From: Ardenticatenales bacterium | Lineage (GTDB): Bacteria; Chloroflexota; Anaerolineae; Promineifilales; Promineifilaceae | DNA: 56,255 nucleotides | Reading direction: 5' to 3' | Assembly (NCBI GenBank): GCA_020634575.1 | Contig: JACKBM010000045.1 | Span: forward strand, 1-56,255 | In this document: positions 43,653 through 54,270 of the stretch, piece after piece | Layout of the letters: the number at the start of each line of letters is the position of its first letter | Position numbering within the stretch: position 1 is the stretch's first letter | The notes under the pieces: model-generated | Database searches by the model: none | What the model saw: only the letters and a program-made list of their open reading frames with translations | What the model was told of the DNA's origin: nothing | Made by a program: the position numbers and the translations under genes

Positions 43653-43681
43653 TTGACATTCGCCGCAGCAAACGTTATTTT
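43653..43681 (+). promoter_or_regulatory. Sigma-70-like promoter of the dikinase gene
   Basis: TTGACA (43653-43658), a 17-bp spacer and TATTTT (43676-43681) give a near-consensus promoter. Transcription would start about 43688, inside a TTAGG/CCTAA palindrome. Confidence 0.72.
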
Positions 43682-43694
43682 TAGGCATACCTAA
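43681..43694 (+). promoter_or_regulatory. TTAGGCATACCTAA palindrome, candidate DtxR/MntR-family operator
   Basis: TTAGG and CCTAA are separated by CATA and overlap the -10 box and expected start site. Half-sites TTAGG/CCTAA are typical of operators for iron- or manganese-sensing DtxR-family repressors. No such regulator gene is in the window. Confidence 0.45.
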
Positions 43695-43731
43695 TTCTAA
43701 TGATTGGCACAGTTAATGTGCAGGTGTGTCT

Positions 43732-46107
43732 ATGTCTGTCATCCGCCTGGATCAACTTAATCCACAACTGACCGCCGCCGGTGGCAAAGCTCGCTCCCTC
43801 GCGCAAATGATGCGGCTGGGGCTGCCGGTACCGGCCGGTGTCGTCCTCCTCCCAACCGCCTTTGCCTCGGGTTCGATGGCGCCAGCCGCGGCCAGCGCCC
43901 TGCGCGACGCCCTGGCCCAGCTCTGGCCCGATCAGTCGTCGCTCCGGCTGGCCGTCCGCTCGTCAGGCGTAGCTGAAGATTCCGCTGCCGCCTCATTTGC
44001 CGGCGAATTCGAGACCCGGCTCAACGTCACGCCGGCCGATCTACCTGATGCCATAGGCGCTGTCCTGGCCTCCCAGGACTCGGAGCGAATCCGCGCCTAT
44101 CGGGCCGCCCAGGGGCTGGCTCACAGCGAACTGGCCATCGTCGTGCAGGAAATGGTGCCCGCCGAATTAGCTGGCATCCTCTTCACCATCGACCCGGTCC
44201 ACGGCAAGCTGGATACCATGCATGGTAACGCCACCGCCGGCCTGGGTGAAGCGCTGGTCAGCGGCGAAACAACCGGCAGCGCGTTTCAGCTGGCCCGCCC
44301 CCACGGCAAACTCAAAAGTGATGAGCCCTTGCCTGCCTTAACGACCAGCCTGGCTCGCCAACTCTATCGCGCCGCCGCCCAGCTCGAGGAGACCCTGGGC
44401 TCGCCACAGGACATCGAATGGGCGGTCGCCGGCGGCAAGCTCTACTTGTTGCAAGCCCGCCCAATCACGACCTTGCAGGAGTATGACCCGCGCGACGGCA
44501 GCTTCAACAGCTCGCGCCAGGGCGAATATCTCTGGACCAGCAGCAACTTCGGCGAAGCGATCCCCGATGTGATGACGCCCTCAACCTGGTCCATCGTCCA
44601 GATCTTCATGCGCGAAGCGATGCCCTTTGATTTTCTGGATGCACACCCGGTCATGGGCAACATCGGTGGTCGCTTTTACATGAATATCTCGATCATGGCA
44701 TCGCTTTTTATGGCCATCGGCTTTAGTCGGGAGCGGCTCAACAAGGAAAGCGAGGAGTTCTTTGGCACCGTACCACCCGAAGTGAAGATCCCCATCCTGC
44801 CGCTGCCCTTCTGGCCTACCTTGAGGAAGTTTCTACCCACCGCCATCCGTCAGGCCCGACGCGTCATCGTCAACCGGCGTCAGGTCATCCCCTTCGCCGA
44901 GGCGATGCCGGCCCTGGTGGCCCGCCTCTCAGCCGAACTGGCCCGTATCGACGAACCCGACGCCCTGGCCGCCTTTTGGGAAACGGAACTGCTACCGCCC
45001 TACCGGCGGGCCAGCCAGCTCCTGCAGGCCGGCACCAGCGACTATGAAAATCGTTACCGCGCCCTGCGCGGCAAGCTGCTCAAACTCTGCTCGCCGGAGG
45101 ACAGCAACACTCTGCTAACTGGTCTGAACCAGGACGATGAGGGTCTCGCCAGCATGGGGCCGCTGCTCGGACTGGCTCACATCCAGGCCGGCACCCTCAG
45201 CCGGGCCGACTACAGCGCCCAATTTGGCCATCGCGGCCCGCATGAATATGAACTTTCCTGGCCTCGTCCGGCTGAAGATCCGGATTGGCTCGAAGCCCAG
45301 CTGGCCAATCTGGACGGGTTTGACCCGGAAGCACTCGTGGCCCAACAGGCCGTCCGCCGCGCTGAAGCCTGGGACCGTTTCGCCGCCGCCAATCCGCGCC
45401 AGCGCAAAAAGATCGCCGCCGAATTGGCGGCCACCGCCCAGGCCGGCCGTACCCGCGAAAAGATCCGCTCGGAAATGGTGCGCGGCTTTGGTCTGCTGCG
45501 CCAGTTCTACCTGCGCGCCGCCACCCTGCTCAGCATTGACGATGATGTTTTCTTTCTGGCATATGAGGAATTGCTGGAGGTCCTGAAGGGGACACCGCTG
45601 GATCCAGTCCAGATCAGCCGTCGTCGTCAGCACCATGAAAGGCTGGGCCAATTGCCGGCCTATCCGGGCATTATCGTGGGCCGTTTTGACCCGTTTGCCT
45701 GGGCAGCTGACCCCGAGCGACGGTTGGACATCGTCGATACCCGGCCCGATGGCGCCGTCCTGGCGCCCGCCAGCAGCGATCCGAACCAGTTAAGCGGCTT
45801 CCCGGGGGCTGTCGGCGAGGTTGAGGGGGTGGTGCGGCGGCTGGACCGGCCGGAAGACGGCCACCTCCTCCAACCTGGCGAAATCCTGGTCGCCTCCACC
45901 ACCAACGTCGGCTGGACGCCGCTCTTTCCCCGGGCCGGCGCCATCGTCACCGATGTGGGCGCGCCGCTCTCGCACGCGGCCATCGTCGCCCGTGAGCTGG
46001 GCATCCCGGCCGTGGTCGGCACCGGCGACGCCACCCGGCGGCTAAAGAATGGGGATCGTGTCCTGGTGAATGGTGGAGCCGGCTGGGTTAGGCGGCTTGA
46101 GCGCTGA
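43732..46107 (+). CDS. PEP-utilizing dikinase, rifampin phosphotransferase-like
   Basis: This 791-residue protein has an N-terminal ATP-grasp/PPDK-like domain (about 1-245: GGKARSLAQM, VRSSGVAEDSAAASFAGEFET, VVQEMVPAELAGILFTIDP, and the end LYLLQARPIT). A long central domain (about 260-660) follows, with FGHRGPHEYELSWPRPAEDP and DDDVFFLAYEELLE as in rifampin phosphotransferases. A swivelling phosphohistidine domain closes it, with His748 in GAPLSHAAIVARELGIPAVVG. Related enzymes use ATP to phosphorylate the His and pass the phosphate to an acceptor, releasing AMP and phosphate. The natural acceptor is unknown; rifamycin inactivation is one option. ATG 43732 has AGGTG 5 bp upstream. Its 3' end overlaps the convergent chaperone gene by 20 bp. 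Confidence 0.85.
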   Translation: MSVIRLDQLNPQLTAAGGKARSLAQMMRLGLPVPAGVVLLPTAFASGSMAPAAASALRDALAQLWPDQSSLRLAVRSSGVAEDSAAASFAGEFETRLNVTPADLPDAIGAVLASQDSERIRAYRAAQGLAHSELAIVVQEMVPAELAGILFTIDPVHGKLDTMHGNATAGLGEALVSGETTGSAFQLARPHGKLKSDEPLPALTTSLARQLYRAAAQLEETLGSPQDIEWAVAGGKLYLLQARPITTLQEYDPRDGSFNSSRQGEYLWTSSNFGEAIPDVMTPSTWSIVQIFMREAMPFDFLDAHPVMGNIGGRFYMNISIMASLFMAIGFSRERLNKESEEFFGTVPPEVKIPILPLPFWPTLRKFLPTAIRQARRVIVNRRQVIPFAEAMPALVARLSAELARIDEPDALAAFWETELLPPYRRASQLLQAGTSDYENRYRALRGKLLKLCSPEDSNTLLTGLNQDDEGLASMGPLLGLAHIQAGTLSRADYSAQFGHRGPHEYELSWPRPAEDPDWLEAQLANLDGFDPEALVAQQAVRRAEAWDRFAAANPRQRKKIAAELAATAQAGRTREKIRSEMVRGFGLLRQFYLRAATLLSIDDDVFFLAYEELLEVLKGTPLDPVQISRRRQHHERLGQLPAYPGIIVGRFDPFAWAADPERRLDIVDTRPDGAVLAPASSDPNQLSGFPGAVGEVEGVVRRLDRPEDGHLLQPGEILVASTTNVGWTPLFPRAGAIVTDVGAPLSHAAIVARELGIPAVVGTGDATRRLKNGDRVLVNGGAGWVRRLER

Positions 46108-47041
46108 TATCGTTTGCCAGCTGAATGGTGCTGGCCAAACGTGCTCCCCACGGCGCAATAAACGGGACCAGGCCGGGCCATTCCGCCTGCCAGGCGGCGT
46201 AGCGCTCCTGGTTTTCAGCCAGTAGCGCCGCCAGCGCCGTCATCAACTGGGGCATTTCATCATATTGGGCCGCTGATCGCAGCAGGTTGGTCATCATCTG
46301 CTCCCGGCTGCCAAAACCCCGCGGCAGCCGAAATTGCCGCCCCAACCGGCTCAGATCGTCCCGCGTCAACAACAGCCCGACATAAACAGGCGTCATCAGA
46401 TAGTTGCCGATCTCCTTGAGCCCGGCTTTCTCATCGGCCAGGATGTCGGGAGCCGCTGGTAAGCTGATTTGCGGCGCCATCTCGTTGTAGACAGTGCGCC
46501 AATGGTCAGCCAGAACATTCAGGGTCAGGTCCCCCACCGCGGCAAAGAAAGGTTGGGCCTGGTTGAGCAGGCTGGCGCTGAATGGGGCCAGCCAGGTGAG
46601 CAGATGTTGGGCCAGCCAATCCGCTTGCGCCCGCGCCCAGAGAGCCGCTTCGCGCACCTCGCCGCGGTCTAGCATATTGAGCTCAGCCCCACAAAGATAA
46701 GCCAACAACAACAACTGCTGCCCAATATGATCCATCTGGGCGGATTGGCCGCTATAAAAACGGAGTTCACCAGCCTGACGGGCCAGCTGGTCACTGATGT
46801 GGCCGCCCAGCACCCGTTCCGGCGTCAGGAAAACGCTCTCGTAGGGGAGCAGGTTGAAGCCGAACAGGCTCTGATGCGTGGCCGCCATGTCGTCAGCCTC
46901 AAACGGCTCGGGCAGATGGGGGGCCAGTTCAGGGAGCTGGGCCAGGACCGGCCGGTCCGCCTCCCCGACACCATTCAGGAATAAGTTGCCCAGCAGTTGA
47001 TAGCTGTGCTGGCGCGCCAGCAGGATTTCACGAGGGTTCAT
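46088..47041 (-). CDS. TorD-family chaperone for the adjacent molybdoenzyme
   Basis: This 317-residue all-helical protein begins MNPREILLARQHSYQLLGNLF and contains HQSLFGFNLLPYESVF, a pattern of the TorD/DmsD/NarJ family (YxxLFxxxxxPxxPYES-like). These cytoplasmic chaperones bind apo-molybdoenzymes, help cofactor insertion and guard export. The C-terminal ~100 residues extend beyond the usual ~200-residue family length, with an unassigned helical part. It is the last gene of the molybdoenzyme operon, 54 bp after the catalytic subunit gene, and its 3' end overlaps the convergent dikinase gene by 20 bp. It most likely serves the neighbouring catalytic subunit. Confidence 0.82.
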   Translation of the reverse strand: MNPREILLARQHSYQLLGNLFLNGVGEADRPVLAQLPELAPHLPEPFEADDMAATHQSLFGFNLLPYESVFLTPERVLGGHISDQLARQAGELRFYSGQSAQMDHIGQQLLLLAYLCGAELNMLDRGEVREAALWARAQADWLAQHLLTWLAPFSASLLNQAQPFFAAVGDLTLNVLADHWRTVYNEMAPQISLPAAPDILADEKAGLKEIGNYLMTPVYVGLLLTRDDLSRLGRQFRLPRGFGSREQMMTNLLRSAAQYDEMPQLMTALAALLAENQERYAAWQAEWPGLVPFIAPWGARLASTIQLANDISAQAA

Positions 47042-47095
47042 GGAGTAATATCAGCACGGGCGCTGGCAGAAAATACCAGCGCCCGTGCCGGTAGC

Positions 47096-50059
<2,964 letters not shown>

Positions 50060-50071
50060 AAGATTTTTTTG

Positions 50072-50141
50072 GCCACGGATTAACACGGATTTTTCAGGAT
50101 TCTTTTTTCACAATCCGTGAAAATCCGTGTTAATCCGTGGC
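50072..50141. repeat. 22-bp perfect inverted repeat inside the molybdoenzyme operon
   Basis: Arms 50072-50093 and 50120-50141 are exact reverse complements and share the core ATCCGTGTTAATCCGTG. A 26-base loop separates them, and it contains one further ATCCGTG. It fills the 90-bp gap between two operon genes and could form a stable RNA hairpin or be a mobile repeat. Related copies lie at 39929-39956 and partly at 56056-56064. Confidence 0.85.
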
Positions 50142-50149
50142 TACTTCTT

Positions 50150-51874
50150 CTAGCTATTCTGGATTTCTTGTGGCGCCATGACGAAGGCGTATTCGTACAG
50201 GTAGAGGCCGGCGATGGTCAGGAGGCCGGCGACGGCCGCGAGGGGCGCCATCGCCCCGCTCAGCAACGTGCCCAATAACAGCAAAGCCAGCGGCAGCAGG
50301 TGGCCGATGCCGAAGCTGCCAAACCAGAAATGGTTGCGGTAATGGCCATGGCTGATGTCGTGGGCGGCGCGGGCGGCTACTTCCGAAGCGTGCGGCATGC
50401 CGAATTCGCCCAGGAAGGTCACAAACAGGTCAACAATCAGCCCGATCACTAATGCCGTGACCGCGTAGCTCGACATCGTCTCATCCGGCACAAACAGCAG
50501 GATAATCAGCAGGGCGGCTGCACCGGCCATCAACGCCTGAACAATCAGGTGGATGGGCAGCAACGGGCTTTGCCAGAGGTCGCGCCCCTCTGCCTGGGCA
50601 AAGAGGAAGGCGGTGTAGACGGCCACCATGATGGCGACGGGCGCACCAGCGTAGAGGAAAATCGGCCGGAGCGTGCTCATGGCCCCATCCCCCATCACGC
50701 CGAGGGCAATCAGCAACTCGAGCAATGCCCAGACACCAGCGACCGTCGAAAAGCTTATCAGGACGACGGCGCCGCGGGCCAGCCAGCTACGCCATTGCGG
50801 CCGCAGCAAAATGTAAATGAAGCGCTCCGGCTTCTCCAGGTCCAGGACCAGTAGCCCAGTAGTCAGGCCAACAAAAACAACGGAGGCGATGGCCGTGACG
50901 GCGGGCAACCAGCCAGCCCAGCTGACCTTGTCCAGCAGCAGACCGAGCCCGAACAGAAGGAAGAGCCCGGCGGCGATCCCTTTCGTCACCAGATAGGCCG
51001 GGACCGGCCAATGCCAGGGAACTTTGTGCTGCGCGTTGTAACCCACCTGAACCATATGGTCGGCCATTTTGCTGCCCAATTGGATGGGGCCTTGCCAGGG
51101 CTGGCCCTGTGTTTGCGGCGACTTGATGGCCGTGTCAGCCAGTTTGGCGGACATGTTGAGGTTGCGGGCTTTGGTCGCCGGCGGGGCTGCATGATGGCCG
51201 TTGCCGCCAGCTTTGCCAGCGTGCAGCGGGATGACATCCGCCCACATGAAGCTGTCCGGGGTGCGCTCGGTGGCCGTCGGGTGCATGACCACATCATTGC
51301 CCTCGATGTAGAACAGCTTGGGGGCGGTTCCCTGCTCCGGCTTGCGCACCGTCACATCCTGAGTCGCCAGCAGATGGCTGATCTGGGAATTGGGGTCGTT
51401 CATGTCGCCGGCAATAATCGCCTGCTCAGGGCAGACGACGACACAGGCAGGCTCCAGGCCAATATCGGTCCGATGGGCACAGTAATGGCATTTGGCCGCA
51501 GTGCCGTTTTCCGGATCAATGTAGATGGCGTCATAGGGGCAGGCTTGCAGACAGGCCTTGCAGCCAATGCAGACGCTGTTGTCAAACTCCACGATGCCAT
51601 CAGCCCGCTGATACATCGCCTCAACCGGGCAGATGCGGACGCAGGGGGGATTGGCACAATGGTTACAGCGCGTGACCTGAAAATGGCGGCGACTGTTGGG
51701 AAAAAGACCTGTCTCAACATATTTGACCCAGGTCCGGTTGACGCTCAGCGGCACTTCATTTTCGGATTTACAGGCAACCGAACAGGCATGACAGCCAATA
51801 CATTTTCGATTGTCGATAATAAATCCGTAGGTGGGCTGATGGTCGGCGGGAATCGTTTGTGGTTCAGCTACCAT
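50150..51874 (-). CDS. Fused ferredoxin-NrfD electron-transfer and membrane subunit
   Basis: This 574-residue protein combines two subunits that are usually separate. Residues about 15-190 form a DmsB/PsrB-like ferredoxin with four cysteine groups: CIGCHACSVACK, CNHCANPPCVRICP, CIGCKACLQACP and CHYC with CVVVCP, enough for four [4Fe-4S] clusters. After a linker (about 190-290), eight transmembrane helices of the NrfD/PsrC quinone-binding type follow (about 310-570). It would connect the molybdoenzyme active site to the quinone pool. No export signal is seen at its N-terminus, so the ferredoxin part should face the cytoplasm. AGGA lies about 7 bp before ATG 51874. It is the first gene of the operon with the catalytic subunit and TorD. 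Confidence 0.88.
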   Translation of the reverse strand: MVAEPQTIPADHQPTYGFIIDNRKCIGCHACSVACKSENEVPLSVNRTWVKYVETGLFPNSRRHFQVTRCNHCANPPCVRICPVEAMYQRADGIVEFDNSVCIGCKACLQACPYDAIYIDPENGTAAKCHYCAHRTDIGLEPACVVVCPEQAIIAGDMNDPNSQISHLLATQDVTVRKPEQGTAPKLFYIEGNDVVMHPTATERTPDSFMWADVIPLHAGKAGGNGHHAAPPATKARNLNMSAKLADTAIKSPQTQGQPWQGPIQLGSKMADHMVQVGYNAQHKVPWHWPVPAYLVTKGIAAGLFLLFGLGLLLDKVSWAGWLPAVTAIASVVFVGLTTGLLVLDLEKPERFIYILLRPQWRSWLARGAVVLISFSTVAGVWALLELLIALGVMGDGAMSTLRPIFLYAGAPVAIMVAVYTAFLFAQAEGRDLWQSPLLPIHLIVQALMAGAAALLIILLFVPDETMSSYAVTALVIGLIVDLFVTFLGEFGMPHASEVAARAAHDISHGHYRNHFWFGSFGIGHLLPLALLLLGTLLSGAMAPLAAVAGLLTIAGLYLYEYAFVMAPQEIQNS

Positions 51875-51970
51875 AGACTTTCCTAACCTTCTCGTCTTGT
51901 TGGTTGGTGGCAGCATTATGCAAGCTGCCCGGGGTTCAGGCAAACGTTTATGGCGATTATTACCTATTCA

Positions 51971-53011
51971 TTACAATGGTAATGGCTCAGCCAGCCAGGC
52001 AAACAGAGCGAGCAGCGCCTGCCAGTTATTGTCGGTATGTGAGAGGGTGAAACCGGCCGGTATCCACTCTGCCCCCTCCCGATCCGGCAGCTCCACATCC
52101 AGCCCGACAAAGCCGTTGAGCGTCAGCCAGTACACCAGCTCGCCCGTGATGCTGTAATCCCCTAGCCAGGTCGTGCCGTACCCATAGCCGGCCTGATCGC
52201 TGTAGAACTGCGCCAGCTCAGCGGCGGCCGCATCAGTTTCGCCGCTGTAATGGTAGCCGGGCAGCACCAACCCCGTGGGCGGAAAGGCGCTGTGGTAACT
52301 GATGACGATGATCGGCGCCTCTGGGTTGGCCTCGCGCAGGGCCAGCAGCCAATTGCGCAGGTAATAGGTCTCTGTTTCCGAAAAAGGGACATCGCCGCCG
52401 GAGCCGGGCAGGTACCCGTAGGGCCCTTCGGCGTCTGGCGACCAGTCAGGCGTGTCCCAGTTGCGGTTCAGGTCCACGCCCCGGGCATTTTCGCGCATGT
52501 CCAGCAGGCAGCCATCCGGGTTGAGCTCGGGTAGGATGTGCAACGTTAGCGACGCCGGCACCAGTTCCGGCTCAGCCAACAACCTTTCCTCGATGGCCAG
52601 CAGCATATCCCGGGTATTGCATTCGTGGCCGCCATGCAGGGCGCCCAGCAACACCAGCTGCGTTGCGCCAAAGCCAAAACGAGTACGGTGCAAATCGCGC
52701 CCGCCAATGGAGACGCCGATGCTGTCAGTCGACGCAAAGGGGATCGGTGTTGCCGTAAAGGTGGGCGCCATGGAGGGTGAGGGGAACGGGGCCGGGCTGG
52801 GGGTGGCGGACCGGCCGGTTGCCGTCACCATAGCCGCCCCTGTCGCTGTTTCGATAGGGGATGGTTCGGTCGCCGGGGCACGCTCCGTCGCAGACGGCGG
52901 TTGTGTCACGGTTACTTCAGCCGTGGGTTGACCAGTTTCGCTGGCACACCCCATCAAAATGAGGACGAAGGGAGCGATGTGCAGCAATGCTGCCAGGCGA
53001 GACAATGTCAT
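51971..53011 (-). CDS. Lipoprotein M14-like zinc carboxypeptidase/amidase
   Basis: From ATG 53011 the 346-residue protein has a lipoprotein signal with lipobox LILMGC (Cys about 21), then a Thr/Pro/Ala-rich stalk (about 25-95) and an M14-like domain. Zinc-site candidates are the His-Gly-Gly-His-Glu group in LGALHGGHECNTRDML and the His in IVISYHSAF. NARGVDLNRNWDTPDW carries the substrate-binding Asn-Arg pair, and the Glu in LDVELPD may be catalytic. The His-x3-Glu spacing differs from classic His-x2-Glu carboxypeptidases but occurs, as I recall, in bacterial M14-like peptidases. It probably trims peptides or murein fragments outside the cell. It lies 96 bp upstream of the molybdoenzyme operon on the same strand and may be separate. 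Confidence 0.8.
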   Translation of the reverse strand: MTLSRLAALLHIAPFVLILMGCASETGQPTAEVTVTQPPSATERAPATEPSPIETATGAAMVTATGRSATPSPAPFPSPSMAPTFTATPIPFASTDSIGVSIGGRDLHRTRFGFGATQLVLLGALHGGHECNTRDMLLAIEERLLAEPELVPASLTLHILPELNPDGCLLDMRENARGVDLNRNWDTPDWSPDAEGPYGYLPGSGGDVPFSETETYYLRNWLLALREANPEAPIIVISYHSAFPPTGLVLPGYHYSGETDAAAAELAQFYSDQAGYGYGTTWLGDYSITGELVYWLTLNGFVGLDVELPDREGAEWIPAGFTLSHTDNNWQALLALFAWLAEPLPL

Positions 53012-53086
53012 AAGCAATCCAAAATCGATATGGCCAGATTGTAGCAAACTCGGCGCAAATGTTGATTGCGCTCGTTGCGCAAACCA

Positions 53087-53115
53087 TTGGGCATATCAAC
53101 CAGGAATTGTATAAT
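53087..53115 (+). promoter_or_regulatory. Sigma-70-like promoter of the arsR-like gene
   Basis: TTGGGC (53087-53092), a 17-bp spacer and perfect TATAAT (53110-53115). Transcription would start near 53122, only about 6 bases before ATG 53128. Confidence 0.72.
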
Positions 53116-53129
53116 CGTAAAATTACGAT
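53114..53129 (+). promoter_or_regulatory. Operator palindrome overlapping the arsR-like start codon
   Basis: ATCGTAA and TTACGAT are perfect inverted arms with a 2-base spacer. The element overlaps the last bases of TATAAT, the expected transcription start and the ATG. Its size and place fit an autoregulatory ArsR-family operator. Confidence 0.7.
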
Positions 53130-53511
53130 GAAGGAAGACCCAAAAATTAACTTGTCAGGCTCTATGCCAGCCATTCAATCGGGCAAGGAACCCGCTTTCG
53201 CGATACCTAAGCCGTGCTGCACGCTGGCTATCACCGGCACCGAGCAGGCGCAGCTCATCCAGATGTTCAAAGCGATCAGCAATGAGACCCGTTTCGAGAT
53301 TCTGAAATTTCTGATCACCCACCCGGGCTGCATCACCGCCGATCTGGTCGACTTCCTGCCTATTGCCCAGGCCACTGTTTCCCAACATCTCAAGGTGCTG
53401 CGCGCCGCCGGCTGGATCGCCATTTGCGGGCGGCAGGGACCCGCCACTCATTACTGCCTCAACAACGACCGTATTACCTGGTTCAAGGGCCAGGTTGGCG
53501 AGATTTTTTGA
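53128..53511 (+). CDS. ArsR/SmtB-family transcriptional repressor
   Basis: This 127-residue winged-helix protein has the ArsR-family core FKAISNETRFEILKFLI, the recognition helix region LPIAQATVSQHLKVLRAAGWI and the wing GRQGPATHYCL. An N-terminal Cys pair (KPCCTLAI) and a Cys in the loop before the recognition helix (HPGCITAD) plus YCLNN may sense arsenite or another soft metal; the classic ELCVCDL motif is absent. The start ATG 53128 is preferred, though it has no Shine-Dalgarno. A strong promoter 6 bases upstream implies an almost leaderless mRNA. It lies 34 bp before an aquaglyceroporin gene, a pairing known from arsenic-resistance operons such as that of Sinorhizobium meliloti. Confidence 0.88.
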   Translation: MKEDPKINLSGSMPAIQSGKEPAFAIPKPCCTLAITGTEQAQLIQMFKAISNETRFEILKFLITHPGCITADLVDFLPIAQATVSQHLKVLRAAGWIAICGRQGPATHYCLNNDRITWFKGQVGEIF

Positions 53512-53545
53512 GCAACCATAGCCTAATCAGGAAGGTACAGGACAT

Positions 53546-54268
53546 ATGCCAGCAAAACCGGCCGGACCTCAAAAACAGCCAGGCCCCGATAATCAGCTAT
53601 CCCGCCAGCTAACGGCCGAATTCCTCGGCTCGCTGTTTCTTGTCTTCACCGCCATCTCACCCATCATCCTCGGCCTGCAGGTCCTCCAGGCTGATCTGGC
53701 GGTCGCCGTCTTGATGGATGCCCTCGCCGTTGGTTTTGTTCTCTACGTCCTGATCGAGACATTCGGTCCCATCAGCGGCTGTCACATCAACCCGGCAGTC
53801 ACCCTGGCGCTGATCTGGCTGAAGAAAATGGATCTGAAGACCGGGAGCCTGTATATCGTGGTGCAGATCGTTGGCGGATTGCTGGGCACACTGGCGGCCC
53901 ACGCGATGTTTATTGGCCAGGATTATTTTGCCTGGCTGGCCGTGTCCGAAGTCGCTCGGAATGGGGGCGCTTTTTTTGCCGAATTTGCCGGCACGTTTTT
54001 GCTCATCCTGGTCATATTCGGCACGATGGTGCACAGACATCACCAGGCCGGGCTCATCATTGGCCTGCTCGTTGGCGGCTTTCTCATCACCACATCCAGC
54101 ACTATGTTTGCCAACCCGCAGGTGACTATCGCCCGGATCTTTACCTGGGCGGCGGCGGGGATCCGGCCGGTGGATGCCCTCGGCTTCATCGCCGCCCAGC
54201 TGCTGGCCACAGGCGCAGCCATCGCCATCGCTCGTTTGCTCTGGGGAGCCGATCTCAACCAGGCCTGA
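53546..54268 (+). CDS. MIP-family channel (AqpS-like aquaglyceroporin)
   Basis: This 240-residue protein has six transmembrane helices (from about residue 22) and two half-helix loops. The first pore motif is normal: GCHINPAVTLAL (NPA). The second is changed to FANPQVTIARIF (NPQ). The following TWAAAGIRPVD resembles arsenite-linked channels of the AqpS group. An N-terminal Pro/Lys/Gln-rich tail of ~20 residues precedes the first helix. It probably conducts arsenite, glycerol or a similar neutral solute. It is directly downstream of the arsR-like gene in the same direction, so expression is likely inducible. No arsC or arsH gene follows; the next gene is convergent, 2 bp away. Confidence 0.87.
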   Translation: MPAKPAGPQKQPGPDNQLSRQLTAEFLGSLFLVFTAISPIILGLQVLQADLAVAVLMDALAVGFVLYVLIETFGPISGCHINPAVTLALIWLKKMDLKTGSLYIVVQIVGGLLGTLAAHAMFIGQDYFAWLAVSEVARNGGAFFAEFAGTFLLILVIFGTMVHRHHQAGLIIGLLVGGFLITTSSTMFANPQVTIARIFTWAAAGIRPVDALGFIAAQLLATGAAIAIARLLWGADLNQA

Positions 54269-54270
54269 CC

